Shown: positions 45,085 through 55,509 of the stretch, piece after piece
Layout: each line of letters starts with the position of its first letter
Numbering within the stretch: position 1 is the first letter of the stretch
Assembly (NCBI RefSeq): GCF_003293595.1
Contig: NZ_CP022162.1
Location: 2,797,432 to 2,861,431, forward strand
From: Microbacterium sp. PM5
GTDB taxonomy: Bacteria > Actinomycetota > Actinomycetes > Actinomycetales > Microbacteriaceae
Reading direction: 5' to 3'
DNA length: 64,000 bases
The notes under the pieces: model-generated
Databases searched by the model: none
Told to the model about the DNA's origin: nothing
What the model saw: only the letters and a program-made list of their open reading frames with translations
Made by a program: the position numbers and the translations under genes

Positions 45085-46317
45085 ATGGGACGACGTGATT
45101 CGGCGCTCGTCGACTCGGTGATCTCGACGGTGGGCCTCCTGGCGCAGGGAGTGTCCCGATTCGCGTACACGGCCGTCGTCGGCAGGGTGCTGGGCGCCGA
45201 CAGCCTGGCCGCCGTCAACGTGGGCTTCGCCGTGGCGATCCTCCTCTCGCTGCTGTGGCCGACGGCGGCGGGAAACGCCGCCGCCGCCTTCGGCCGTGCC
45301 GATCGCCCCGGGGTCCTGCGTGCGCTGCGGCGTTCCCTCGCGCTCTCGCTGATCCCGTTGGGGCTGGGGGCCGGGGTCGCGATGCTGCTGCTGGGCGGCG
45401 CCGCGGCCGCGGCCGTTCAGGCCGTCGGCCTGACGGCGGCGTGGTCGGCCTACATCTTCGCGCGGGGCATGCTGATCGGTGTCGGCAAGCTCCGATCGGC
45501 GGCCATATGGGACGTCGTGTCCGGCATCGTCGCGCTGCTGGCGCTCGCCGTCTTCCTCTCCGTCGGCTGGCGGGAGTGGGCGCTCGTCCCGGCCGTCCTC
45601 GGCTACCTCGTCTTCGCGGTGGCCGCCGTCGTCGCGGTCCGCCCCGGCGAGGCCGCTTCGGGCAGCGACGATCGAACCGCCGTGCCGCTCGTGTCGTTCA
45701 TCGCGTGGAGCTCTCTGGCGCTGTTGGCGACGAACGGGCTCATGCAGGTGTCGATGGTCGTGGCGACGGCGCTCGACACGCCCGGGGCGGCAGGCCAGTT
45801 CGCCGCGGCCCTCGCCCTCGCGACACCCGCGTCGATGGTCGCCCAGGCCGTGACGCAGGCCATGCTTCCGCGCTTCGGGCGGTGGTCCGCGCTCCCTGCC
45901 GCCGAGCGGCTGGGCGCGGTGCGTCGGGCCACGGTTGCGTTGTCTGCGGTGATGGCGGCCGGTTGCGCGATCGTCGCCGCGTTGCTGCCCGTGGTGCTGC
46001 CCCTCGTCTACGGCTCCGCCTTCGTCCCGGCGGTCCCCCTGGCACAAGGCCTGATGGTCGCGGTCTGGGGGTTCTCGGTGTCGGTCTTCCTCGCCGCCTT
46101 CCTCGCCACCGACGGCCGGGCCCGGACAGCGACGGTCTGCAGCGGCGTCGGGTCCGTCGTGGGGCTCCTCACGATGGTCGTCGTGGGAGCTGCCGCCGGC
46201 GGAAGCGTCGGGGCGGTCATCGGAACGGGCGGCGGGATGTCGCTGACCGTGCTGCTGCTCGCGATCGTCGCGCTGCGCCCCGCCGGGCACAGCAGATCCT
46301 CTGCGGCTTCCGGGTAG
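45085..46317 (+). CDS. Wzx-like polysaccharide flippase (MATE/MVF superfamily)
   Basis: 410 residues, almost wholly hydrophobic, with about 12 predicted helices. Start SVISTVGLLAQGVSRFAYTA and the mid-protein MLPRFGRWSALPAAER loop are typical of polysaccharide-biosynthesis flippases. It would move undecaprenyl-linked oligosaccharide across the membrane. ATG 45085 is 8 nt after TAGTAT. One of two such proteins in the cluster, in addition to the ABC exporter. Confidence 0.85.
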   Translation: MGRRDSALVDSVISTVGLLAQGVSRFAYTAVVGRVLGADSLAAVNVGFAVAILLSLLWPTAAGNAAAAFGRADRPGVLRALRRSLALSLIPLGLGAGVAMLLLGGAAAAAVQAVGLTAAWSAYIFARGMLIGVGKLRSAAIWDVVSGIVALLALAVFLSVGWREWALVPAVLGYLVFAVAAVVAVRPGEAASGSDDRTAVPLVSFIAWSSLALLATNGLMQVSMVVATALDTPGAAGQFAAALALATPASMVAQAVTQAMLPRFGRWSALPAAERLGAVRRATVALSAVMAAGCAIVAALLPVVLPLVYGSAFVPAVPLAQGLMVAVWGFSVSVFLAAFLATDGRARTATVCSGVGSVVGLLTMVVVGAAAGGSVGAVIGTGGGMSLTVLLLAIVALRPAGHSRSSAASG

Positions 46318-46350
46318 ACTCCCGTGGTTGCCCCAAACCCGAGAGCGATG

Positions 46351-47517
46351 ATGAACGCGACTGACGACGTCGAGCTGACGATCCTTATGCCCTGCCTCAA
46401 CGAGGCCGAAACTCTCGCGACGTGCGTCGACAAGGCGAAGGGGTACCTGCAGACCTCCGGCGTCCACGGAGAGGTGCTCATCGCCGACAACGGCAGCACC
46501 GACGGATCGCAGCAGATCGCCGTCGATCACGGCGCCCGCGTCGTCGACATCCCGGTCAAGGGCTACGGGGCCGCGCTGATCGGCGGCATGGAGGCGGCCA
46601 ACGGACGCTACGTCATCATGGGCGACGCGGATGACAGCTACGACTTCACGGCGCTCGACCCCTTCGTGGAGCGCCTGCGCGCCGGCGATGACCTCGTCAT
46701 GGGAAACAGGTTCCTCGGCGGCATCGAGCCGGGCGCGATGCCCCCGCTGCACAAGTACCTCGGAAACCCGGTCCTGACGTGGATCGGTCGGATGCTGTTC
46801 CGTTCGCCGATCCGCGACTTCCACTGCGGTCTGCGCGGCTACAACCGACGCGCGATGCTCGGGCTCGAGCTCAAGACCACCGGCATGGAGTTCGCCAGCG
46901 AGATGGTGGTCAAGTCCACTCTGGCCGGACTCCAAGTGAGCGAGGTGCCGACGACGCTGAGCAAGGACGGCCGCAGCCGGCCGCCGCACCTGCGCAGTTG
47001 GCGCGACGGATGGCGCCACCTCCGGTTCCTGCTGATCTTCAGCCCCCGCTGGCTGTTCCTCGTGCCGGGGCTGATCGCGCTCGTGCTGGGCGCCGTCGGC
47101 TCCCTGCTCCTCCTCTTCGGCCCGACCCGCATCGGCGGTGTCGGGTTCGACGTGGCCAGCCAGGTCTACCTGTCCGCACTGGCCATCGTCGGCTATCAGG
47201 GCGTCCTCTTCGCGATCCTGACCAAGCTGTACGCGGAACGCGAAGGGTTCCGGCTTCCCCGCAGCCGCAGCTTCGCCTGGTTCGCTCAACGGGCATCCCT
47301 CGAGTCCTTCTCGCTCGTGGGATCGGCCGCGCTGCTCATCGGGATCGTGGTCCTCGTCATCCAGTTCGTCTCGTGGGGGCAGTCCGGTTTCGGCGCCCTC
47401 GACCCTCAGGCCACGCTGCGTGTCGCGGTGCCCGCCTCGATGCTGATGGTGCTCGGCGCCCAGACGATCATGACGGGGATGTTCATCGGCATCCTCACCA
47501 TCCCCACCCGGTCGTGA
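46351..47517 (+). CDS. Membrane-anchored GT2 (dolichyl-phosphate-mannose-synthase-like)
   Basis: 388 residues. GT2 domain: ELTILMPCLNEAETLATCVD, IADNGSTDGSQQIA, IMGDADDSYDF with DADD, and FHCGLRGYNRRAM. Four C-terminal hydrophobic segments (from about 238) anchor it. Such enzymes move a sugar from a nucleotide to polyprenyl phosphate for use by GT-C proteins outside the membrane. TAGACT at 46315-46320 is the likely -10; ATG 46351 is chosen with GAGAG upstream, with ATG 46348 and GTG 46324 as alternatives. Confidence 0.86.
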   Translation: MNATDDVELTILMPCLNEAETLATCVDKAKGYLQTSGVHGEVLIADNGSTDGSQQIAVDHGARVVDIPVKGYGAALIGGMEAANGRYVIMGDADDSYDFTALDPFVERLRAGDDLVMGNRFLGGIEPGAMPPLHKYLGNPVLTWIGRMLFRSPIRDFHCGLRGYNRRAMLGLELKTTGMEFASEMVVKSTLAGLQVSEVPTTLSKDGRSRPPHLRSWRDGWRHLRFLLIFSPRWLFLVPGLIALVLGAVGSLLLLFGPTRIGGVGFDVASQVYLSALAIVGYQGVLFAILTKLYAEREGFRLPRSRSFAWFAQRASLESFSLVGSAALLIGIVVLVIQFVSWGQSGFGALDPQATLRVAVPASMLMVLGAQTIMTGMFIGILTIPTRS

Positions 47518-49545
<2,028 letters not shown>

Positions 49546-49590
49546 CGGAGACCACGGAGCAGTCAGAGACACGCGGAGCAGAACGACAAG

Positions 49591-50766
49591 ATGACGACGA
49601 CGGTGGTCTTGGGGACCGTGAGATGGAGTGACCGTCCGTGGTGGCGGGCCGGTGCGGTCGGGGGAGCGGTGTGGCTGGCATCGCGCGTCTTCGTGACCTC
49701 GATCGCCATGATCGCGCTGTGGATCGAGACCGACTCCGCGTTCGGCGCCGCCTCGCCCGCGATGCTCCTGCACCGTTGGGACTCGGGATGGTTCCGCACG
49801 ATCGCGGAGCGGGGCTACGCCGCGGACGGTGCGATCGAGTCCTACGCCTTCTTCCCGGGATATCCGCTCGCGGCCGGAGCCGTCGCCTGGGTGCTGGGAC
49901 CCTTCTCGGCGAACCCGGTGCCGTGGGCGATGGCCCTCGTGGCTGCTGTGGGCGGCCTGATCGCCTGCATCCTGCTCTGGCGTCTCAGCAGCCGGCTGGG
50001 TGGGACCTCGCGCACCGCGACCGCCGCGGTCGTCCTGTTCGCCTTCGGACCCTACGCGCTCTTCCTGCACGCCTCCTACTCGGAGTCCCTGTTCCTGGCC
50101 GCCGCGCTCGCGGCCTGGTACGCCGGCAGCACCGAACGCTGGTGGTGGGCGGGCGCCTTCGCCGCGTGCGCCGGCTTCACGCGAGCCAACGGCCTCTTCC
50201 TCGTCGCCGCGCTCCTGGTGATGTTCGTCGTCCAGGCTCGCCGCACCGGGCGGAAGGTCCTTCGCCACGACCTCGGCGGCGTCGCGCTGGGCGCGGCGGG
50301 CGTCGCCGCCTACCTCGCGTGGCTGTGGCTGCAGACCGGGCACATCGACGCGTGGTGGCGCGCCCAGCGTGCCGGGTGGGATCGCGCCACGCTCTTCCCC
50401 TGGGATTCGCTGAGCGCGACAGTCCGTGCCATGCTGGCGCCGTCGGGCACCCAGGCGCAGCCGCAATTCCTGATGGATATCGTCTTCGGGGTTCTCATCC
50501 TCATCTTCGCGGCGTGGCTGGCCTGGCGTCGAGACTGGGCGCAGTTCGCTTTCGTCGGTCTCACCGCTGCCTCGCTCATGACGAGCAACTCGTGGCTGTC
50601 GCTGGCCCGCAACAGCACGACCCTCTTCCCGATCCCGCTAGTCGTCGGCCGCGGCGCCGATCGACGCGGATGGCGGTTCTGGGTCTTCATCGCGGTGCTT
50701 GGGGCTTCGACCGCCCTCCTGTGGTTCAACACGTTCCAGTTCGCCCTCGGGCGCTGGGCCGACTGA
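49591..50766 (+). CDS. PIG-V-like GT-C mannosyltransferase-family membrane protein
   Basis: 391 residues with about 8-9 hydrophobic helices. The first extracytoplasmic loop has LLHRWDSGWFRTIAERGY, the WDxxW-type motif of PIG-V and related lipid-linked-sugar transferases. FALHASYSE-like FLHASYSESLFLAAALAAWY is also characteristic. It should use a polyprenyl-phosphate sugar, perhaps made by the GT2 at 46351 or 50832. Follows glf by 45 nt in the same direction. Confidence 0.82.
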   Translation: MTTTVVLGTVRWSDRPWWRAGAVGGAVWLASRVFVTSIAMIALWIETDSAFGAASPAMLLHRWDSGWFRTIAERGYAADGAIESYAFFPGYPLAAGAVAWVLGPFSANPVPWAMALVAAVGGLIACILLWRLSSRLGGTSRTATAAVVLFAFGPYALFLHASYSESLFLAAALAAWYAGSTERWWWAGAFAACAGFTRANGLFLVAALLVMFVVQARRTGRKVLRHDLGGVALGAAGVAAYLAWLWLQTGHIDAWWRAQRAGWDRATLFPWDSLSATVRAMLAPSGTQAQPQFLMDIVFGVLILIFAAWLAWRRDWAQFAFVGLTAASLMTSNSWLSLARNSTTLFPIPLVVGRGADRRGWRFWVFIAVLGASTALLWFNTFQFALGRWAD

Positions 50767-50819
50767 CCTCGCGGCCCGCTGACCGAGCGTGACCGCTCGG
50801 TCAGCGCCGGGCTCGAAGC

Positions 50820-50825
50820 TAGAAT
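50820..50825 (+). promoter_or_regulatory. -10 element (TAGAAT) of the GT2-DUF2304 operon
   Basis: TAGAAT six nt (cgttcc) before ATG 50832. Confidence 0.6.
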
Positions 50826-50831
50826 CGTTCC

Positions 50832-51563
50832 ATGCCCTCCGTGCCCGCTCGTGTGCTGGTCGTCGTGCCCGCATACAACGAAGAGGAGGCGGTGGGCGGT
50901 GTGATCGCGGAGATCACGGCGGCACTGCCGCAGGCGACGTGCCTCGTCGTCGACGACGGCTCGTCGGACGCGACGGCCGAGGTCGCCGCCGCCGCCGGAG
51001 CGTCGGTCGCCCGTCTTCCGTTCAACCTCGGGGTGGGCGGGGCGATGCGCCTCGGCTTCAAGTACGCGCAGGAGCGCGGCTACGCGGCCGTCGTCCAGAT
51101 CGACGCCGACGGTCAGCACGACCCGCGCGCCGTGCCCGCGCTGCTGGAGCGCCTGGCGGATGCCGACGTCGTGATCGGTGCGCGCTTCGCCGGCGAGGGC
51201 GAGTACCAGGTGCACTGGTTGCGGCGGTGGGCGATGCGCTCCATCGCCGCCGTGCTGAGCAGATCGGCCGGCGCGCGCCTGACCGACGCCACCTCGGGAT
51301 TCAAAGCGTGCGGGCCCCGCGCCATCGCCCTGTTCGCCGAGAACATGCCCGCGGAGTATCTCGGCGACACCGTCGAGGCCCTCGTCATCGCCGCGCGTGC
51401 CGGATGCCGCATCACGCAGGTTCCGGTGGTCATGCGCGCGCGCATGGGAGGCAAGCCGTCGCACAACCCGCTGCTCGCCGCGGTCTATCTGCTGCGGGCC
51501 TTCGTCGCCCTGGGCTTCGCCTACGTGCGCCCGGCGCCCCGGTTCACACAAGGAGCGGCATGA
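50832..51563 (+). CDS. GT2 polyprenyl-phosphate glycosyltransferase
   Basis: 243 residues, soluble: VLVVVPAYNEEEAVGGVIAE, CLVVDDGSSDATAEVAAAAG, NLGVGGAMRLGFKYA, VQIDADGQHDP with DAD, and LTDATSGFKACG. These are the marks of DPM1-like synthases. It lacks membrane anchors; the overlapping DUF2304 protein downstream (ATGA) probably tethers it. Confidence 0.88.
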   Translation: MPSVPARVLVVVPAYNEEEAVGGVIAEITAALPQATCLVVDDGSSDATAEVAAAAGASVARLPFNLGVGGAMRLGFKYAQERGYAAVVQIDADGQHDPRAVPALLERLADADVVIGARFAGEGEYQVHWLRRWAMRSIAAVLSRSAGARLTDATSGFKACGPRAIALFAENMPAEYLGDTVEALVIAARAGCRITQVPVVMRARMGGKPSHNPLLAAVYLLRAFVALGFAYVRPAPRFTQGAA

Positions 51564-51937
51564 GCACCACCGCGTATATCCTCGGTGTCGTCGCCGCGGT
51601 GATCACCTTCGGCGTCGTCGTCGAGTTGCTCCGCCGACGCCGTCTGCGCGAGAGGCACGCCATCTGGTGGCTGCTCGCGGCCTCTCTGGCGCTCATCGCC
51701 GGCCTCTTCCCCGACATCCTCGTGTGGGCCACGTCGCTGGCCGGGGTCGTGCTGCCCACGAACCTCATCTTCTTCGTCAGCATCGCCGTGCTGTTCCTCG
51801 TCTGCATCCAGAACAGTGCGGAGCTCACCGGGCTGGAGTCCGAGACGCGCGCGCTCGCCGAACGCGCCGCGCTGCAGGAGCTGCGCATCGTCGAGCTCGA
51901 GAAGGCTCAGGCGCGGGGCACCACCGACGAGGCCTGA
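51560..51937 (+). CDS. DUF2304 small membrane protein
   Basis: 125 residues with three helices (about 5-24, 37-56, 63-86) and a charged cytoplasmic tail of about 35 residues rich in Glu. DUF2304 proteins are regularly encoded directly after DPM1-like GT2 genes and are thought to be their membrane partners. ATG 51560 has AAGGAG seven nt upstream and overlaps the GT2 stop. Its last 31 bp overlap the convergent gene. Confidence 0.85.
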   Translation: MSTTAYILGVVAAVITFGVVVELLRRRRLRERHAIWWLLAASLALIAGLFPDILVWATSLAGVVLPTNLIFFVSIAVLFLVCIQNSAELTGLESETRALAERAALQELRIVELEKAQARGTTDEA

Positions 51938-53397
51938 ATCGCCTCTGCGTCCTCACGGGCGCTCCACGCGGCGCGGACGAGGATCCCCGCGAGCACGGCC
52001 GTCGCGACGGTACCCAGCGCCCACACGCCCAACGGCGTGATCGGTGCGTTCCACCACCACTCGACCGCGAGGTCGAGGTTGAATCCCGGCACATCCACGC
52101 CCGTGACGTAGCGCCGCAGGTTCACGTGCAGCGCCACGCTGTTGGCCACGGTGAGACCGGCCGCGACCACCAGCAGCTGCGTCCGGTTCAGCCCGAGGCC
52201 GGGGCGCTGGAAGCCGATGACCACCACGCCCGCGAACAGGATGATGAGGGGGTAGATGTACCGCGGCTGCACGTACTGGCCGACGATGACGCCGTCGTGG
52301 AGCAGGATGAACATGGGGACGACCACCAGGCTGGCGGCGACGCCGGTCGTGACGATCCACTTGCGGACGTCGCCTCGGCGCAGCGCCCAGAAGCACACCG
52401 CCGAGAACATCGCGATCGTTGTCACCCACACGCTGCCGGGCATCGTCGTGTCCAGCCAGCCGAGACCCCACGTCCCGAACACCCCCGCCCAGAGCTCCGG
52501 CAGCAGTTTCAGGTCCAGGAATGCGAGCTGGTGCAGTGCCAGGGGGGCGTCAGTGCTGGCCGTCGATGCCGAGACGATCGCCGACTGTCCGCTCGTGAAG
52601 AAGAACGCGACCGCGACCGCGGTGAGCGCCACCGGAAGAATGGCCGACAGCAGGAAGCGGCGGCTGCGCTCGAAGCCGAGCACGGTGCCGACGATCATCG
52701 CGAGCACGCCGTAGACGGCCGCATCGCTGCGCGCCCCCGCCCCCATCACCAGGAACGTCACCGCGAGCGCGCCGAGCAGTATCCGGCGCGTGAGCCGCCG
52801 TTCGACGAAGTAGCCCCAGGTCGCGACCCAGAGGCCCGTGGCCGACAGGATCGCCCACGTGCTCGGATTGATGCTCGGGATGAGGAACGCGCCGAGCGGG
52901 ACGATGGTCAGCGCCGCCCCCCAGATCATCGGCGGCCTCAGGCGCCTCGGGAGGAGGAAGAACAGCGCGGTGAGGAGGCCGACGTAGAGGACCGCGTTGA
53001 GGCTGCGCAGGATGAGCACGGACAGCCCGACGTCATCGGGGACGATGAACATCCGCATGACGCTGTAGAACACCGGCGGGTAGGCCTCGCCGGCCCAGTT
53101 GGCCTGATCCGTCTCGACCATGCGCGCGTCGTCGACGACGCACGCGGCCGACTGGTCCGGATGCCGGCGGAAGCAGAGCGATGCCTCGGCGATGTCGGCG
53201 CGCACCGAGCGGTACTGAGGTGCGGAGCCCTGTTCGCACACCCCGGGGACGATGCCGTCCGCACACCAGATGCTCGCGAGATGGTAGTGCTCGTCCGGGC
53301 TCGAGCCCTGCGGCGAGGACACGCCCCAGGTCAGCAGTGAGACGAGCAGGGCCAGGGGGGCGACGATCAGTGCGATGGCGCGGCGGCGTTGCGACAC
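51907..53397 (-). CDS. DUF2142-family polytopic membrane protein
   Basis: 496 residues with about 11-12 helices. The first extracytoplasmic loop has SSPQGSSPDEHYHLASIWC, the P-D-E-x-x-H motif typical of DUF2142 (GT-C fold, glycosyltransferase-like). A 70-residue extracytoplasmic segment with cysteines follows (ADGIVPGVCEQGSAP). Start GTG 53397 has GAGGAG eight nt upstream; the frame stays open to 53571 but lacks a better start. Likely a sugar transferase on the outer membrane face; substrate unknown. Confidence 0.8.
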   Translation of the reverse strand: MSQRRRAIALIVAPLALLVSLLTWGVSSPQGSSPDEHYHLASIWCADGIVPGVCEQGSAPQYRSVRADIAEASLCFRRHPDQSAACVVDDARMVETDQANWAGEAYPPVFYSVMRMFIVPDDVGLSVLILRSLNAVLYVGLLTALFFLLPRRLRPPMIWGAALTIVPLGAFLIPSINPSTWAILSATGLWVATWGYFVERRLTRRILLGALAVTFLVMGAGARSDAAVYGVLAMIVGTVLGFERSRRFLLSAILPVALTAVAVAFFFTSGQSAIVSASTASTDAPLALHQLAFLDLKLLPELWAGVFGTWGLGWLDTTMPGSVWVTTIAMFSAVCFWALRRGDVRKWIVTTGVAASLVVVPMFILLHDGVIVGQYVQPRYIYPLIILFAGVVVIGFQRPGLGLNRTQLLVVAAGLTVANSVALHVNLRRYVTGVDVPGFNLDLAVEWWWNAPITPLGVWALGTVATAVLAGILVRAAWSAREDAEAIQASSVVPRA

Positions 53398-53455
53398 GGC
53401 GGGTCTCCTCAGGTGTGGTGGCTCGCAGGGCGGAACGCGTTCAGACGGGCGCGGG

Positions 53456-53461
53456 TATCGT
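53456..53461 (+). promoter_or_regulatory. -10 element (TATCGT) upstream of a small leader ORF
   Basis: TATCGT six nt (ggagcc) before GTG 53468, the same geometry as other leaderless starts in the window. Confidence 0.45.
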
Positions 53462-53467
53462 GGAGCC

Positions 53468-53581
53468 GTGATCCGCGCCGACGACCATGTTATCGCCACG
53501 CGATTCGACGAACCCTCCGGTGCGCGCTCCGCGCCCTCCCGAACGACGCCTTCGGCGATGACGGGGGGCACGGGTGAGTGA
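53468..53581 (+). CDS. Possible 37-residue leader peptide
   Basis: GTG-initiated frame of 37 codons (begins MIRADDHVIATRFDE, ends TGGTGE) with a leaderless-type -10 exactly 6 nt upstream. Its TGA at 53579-53581 lies just inside the next gene, whose GTG is at 53574, in another frame. That geometry allows terminating ribosomes to reinitiate. No conserved motif is visible; it may be only the transcript leader of the glycosyltransferase. Confidence 0.4.
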   Translation: MIRADDHVIATRFDEPSGARSAPSRTTPSAMTGGTGE

Positions 53582-54644
53582 CGCGGACCCGCAGATCAGC
53601 GTCGTGATCCCCGCCTATCAATCCGCGCCCTACCTCGCGGACACGCTGACGGCGCTCGGGGTCGCCGTGTCGCGTGCGGGGGTGCGCGCCGAGGTGATCG
53701 TGGTCGACGACGGATCGACGGACGACACGGCGGCCGTCGTCGCCGACGCGGCGGAGGGATTCCCCGGAGAGGTGCGTCTGCGAAGGCAGAGCAACCGCGG
53801 TCGTTTCCTGGCGCGGTGGCTGGGTCTGTCGACGGCGCGCGCACCTCTGGTGCTGCTTCTCGACTCGCGGGTCCTGATCGGGGCCGATGCGCTGTCCGCC
53901 GTCCTGGCGGCGCGTCGTGAGGCGCCGGCAGGCATCGCCTGGAACGCGCACGTGGTCACCGACCCGTCGGTGCCGTTGATCGGCCTGTTCTGGGAGGCTC
54001 CGACGTACGCGTTCTGGGGCCGGTATCTGCGGCGGCCACGGCAGTTCGACCTCACGCCCGAGAACTTCGACGCCGCCCCGAAGGGGACCACGATGTTCCT
54101 CGCGGAGATCGGCGCACTCCGGGAGGCGTTCGAGTACGCCTGGCCGGAGGCCGATGCGCGGCTGGTGTCGGACGACACCAAGGTGCTGCGCCACCTGGCG
54201 GGGACGGCGGGCATCCGCATCGACCCCGCGTTCCGGGCCTTGTACCGGCCGCGCACCACCGTTCGCCGCTTCGTCCGGCACACCTTCGACCGGGGGACCC
54301 TGTTCGTCGACAGCTACGCGGGCACGACGCCCGCGCGCAGCATCGTGCTGGTGGCCTTCGCGATCTCACCGGTGGTGGTCGGGGCCCTGCTCGTGCTCTT
54401 CGGCGCGGCCGGTGCGGCCGCGCTCGCGGGCATCGCCCTCCTCGGCGTCGGCGGTCTGCTGTCCGTCGCCGCCCGCAACGGCTGTCCGCCCCGTGGACTG
54501 CTGGCTTTCGTGTGCTGGCTGCCGGTGTTCGCGCCGACGTTCTGGGCCGGCGTCGTCCGCGGCGTGGTCCTGCATCGGCGGGCGTTCCGCCGGGCGCGCG
54601 GCGCGACCCCGGCCGCATCCGACCTCAGCGGGCGTCGAGGGTGA
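53574..54644 (+). CDS. Family 2 glycosyltransferase with C-terminal membrane helices
   Basis: 356 residues. GT2 domain: ISVVIPAYQSAPYLADTLTA, EVIVVDDGSTDDTAAVV, VLLLDSRVLIGADAL (DSR in place of DxD), WPEADARLVSDDTKVLRHLA. Two or three C-terminal hydrophobic segments (about 250-320) anchor it. GTG 53574 overlaps the end of the possible leader ORF; upstream SD is weak (GGGGG). The last 20 bp overlap the convergent GT11 gene. Confidence 0.83.
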   Translation: MSDADPQISVVIPAYQSAPYLADTLTALGVAVSRAGVRAEVIVVDDGSTDDTAAVVADAAEGFPGEVRLRRQSNRGRFLARWLGLSTARAPLVLLLDSRVLIGADALSAVLAARREAPAGIAWNAHVVTDPSVPLIGLFWEAPTYAFWGRYLRRPRQFDLTPENFDAAPKGTTMFLAEIGALREAFEYAWPEADARLVSDDTKVLRHLAGTAGIRIDPAFRALYRPRTTVRRFVRHTFDRGTLFVDSYAGTTPARSIVLVAFAISPVVVGALLVLFGAAGAAALAGIALLGVGGLLSVAARNGCPPRGLLAFVCWLPVFAPTFWAGVVRGVVLHRRAFRRARGATPAASDLSGRRG

Positions 54645-55509
54645 TCCAGTCGGGGTCGAGCAGGTCGGCTTTCGCTGTTCCGCCCCGCGTCCACGGGCGC
54701 GGCGCGACGACCGGCGTGTCGGCGCCGAAGCGGCGACGCATGAGCTCCGCCCCCCACCAGCTGAAGCTCGAGTTGCTCATGATCATCGCGCGGCCGGCGG
54801 ACATGGCGCGCAGGCTCGCCCACGTTCCGAGCAGGCCCTCCTCGACGAACTCGAAGTCGCCGGCCACGCCCCGAAGCTCGTCCTTGACGAGCGCGACCGA
54901 GTCGGAGAACACCCGCACCGGCAGGTCGACGCCCAGCGCGCGCAGCGTGCGGATGGCCCGGACCGCGTAGGCCACGGAGGCGATGAACTGACGGTCGGGA
55001 GACACCGCCAGATAGTCGCCGCGACGCAGGTGGAGGGAGATCGCCGGTTCCGCGAGGATCCGCGCGACCTCGGCCGACTCCCGAGGCTCCTCGTCGATGG
55101 CGAGGATGGCATCGCTCAGCTCGTCGCGGATCGAGGGGAAGTAGCGCGGCGACTGGAAGTAGCCGATCAGGGTGGTGCCGGGACGCACCTGCTCGATCGA
55201 GGGTGCGTAGGCGTCGCCGTCGCGCTCGAGGAAGACCCGTCCCCACGGCCGGCGGGGCAGGGGGAGCACGCGCTCCCGATTCACGCGGACGGACCGCCAG
55301 GGCGACTGCTCCGGCGCCAGCGAGATCGCGGGGTGGGTGAAGGCGTCGAGACCGTAGGCGAATGTGCCGCCGACGGCGTAGTGGGAGCGGTCCAGATAGA
55401 CCGGCACGTCGAGCCGGCGCGCCTGCTCCCACGCCGCCGCCAGGATGAAGATCTGGTTTCCCAGTCCTCCCATCACGTAACCCGTGATCCCGTCACGACG
55501 CACGACCAT
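54625..55509 (-). CDS. GT11-family (alpha-1,2-fucosyltransferase-like) glycosyltransferase
   Basis: 294 residues with the three GT11 blocks: GYVMGGLGNQIFILAAAWEQ at the start, ISLHLRRGDYLAVS (the HxRRGDY motif for GDP-fucose), and MIMSNSSFSWWGAELM. GT11 enzymes add fucose from GDP-fucose in alpha-1,2 linkage. No GDP-fucose synthesis gene is in the window, though manA and pmmB could supply precursors. ATG 55509 has AAAGGA upstream and overlaps the flippase gene end by 17 bp. Confidence 0.9.
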   Translation of the reverse strand: MVVRRDGITGYVMGGLGNQIFILAAAWEQARRLDVPVYLDRSHYAVGGTFAYGLDAFTHPAISLAPEQSPWRSVRVNRERVLPLPRRPWGRVFLERDGDAYAPSIEQVRPGTTLIGYFQSPRYFPSIRDELSDAILAIDEEPRESAEVARILAEPAISLHLRRGDYLAVSPDRQFIASVAYAVRAIRTLRALGVDLPVRVFSDSVALVKDELRGVAGDFEFVEEGLLGTWASLRAMSAGRAMIMSNSSFSWWGAELMRRRFGADTPVVAPRPWTRGGTAKADLLDPDWITLDAR

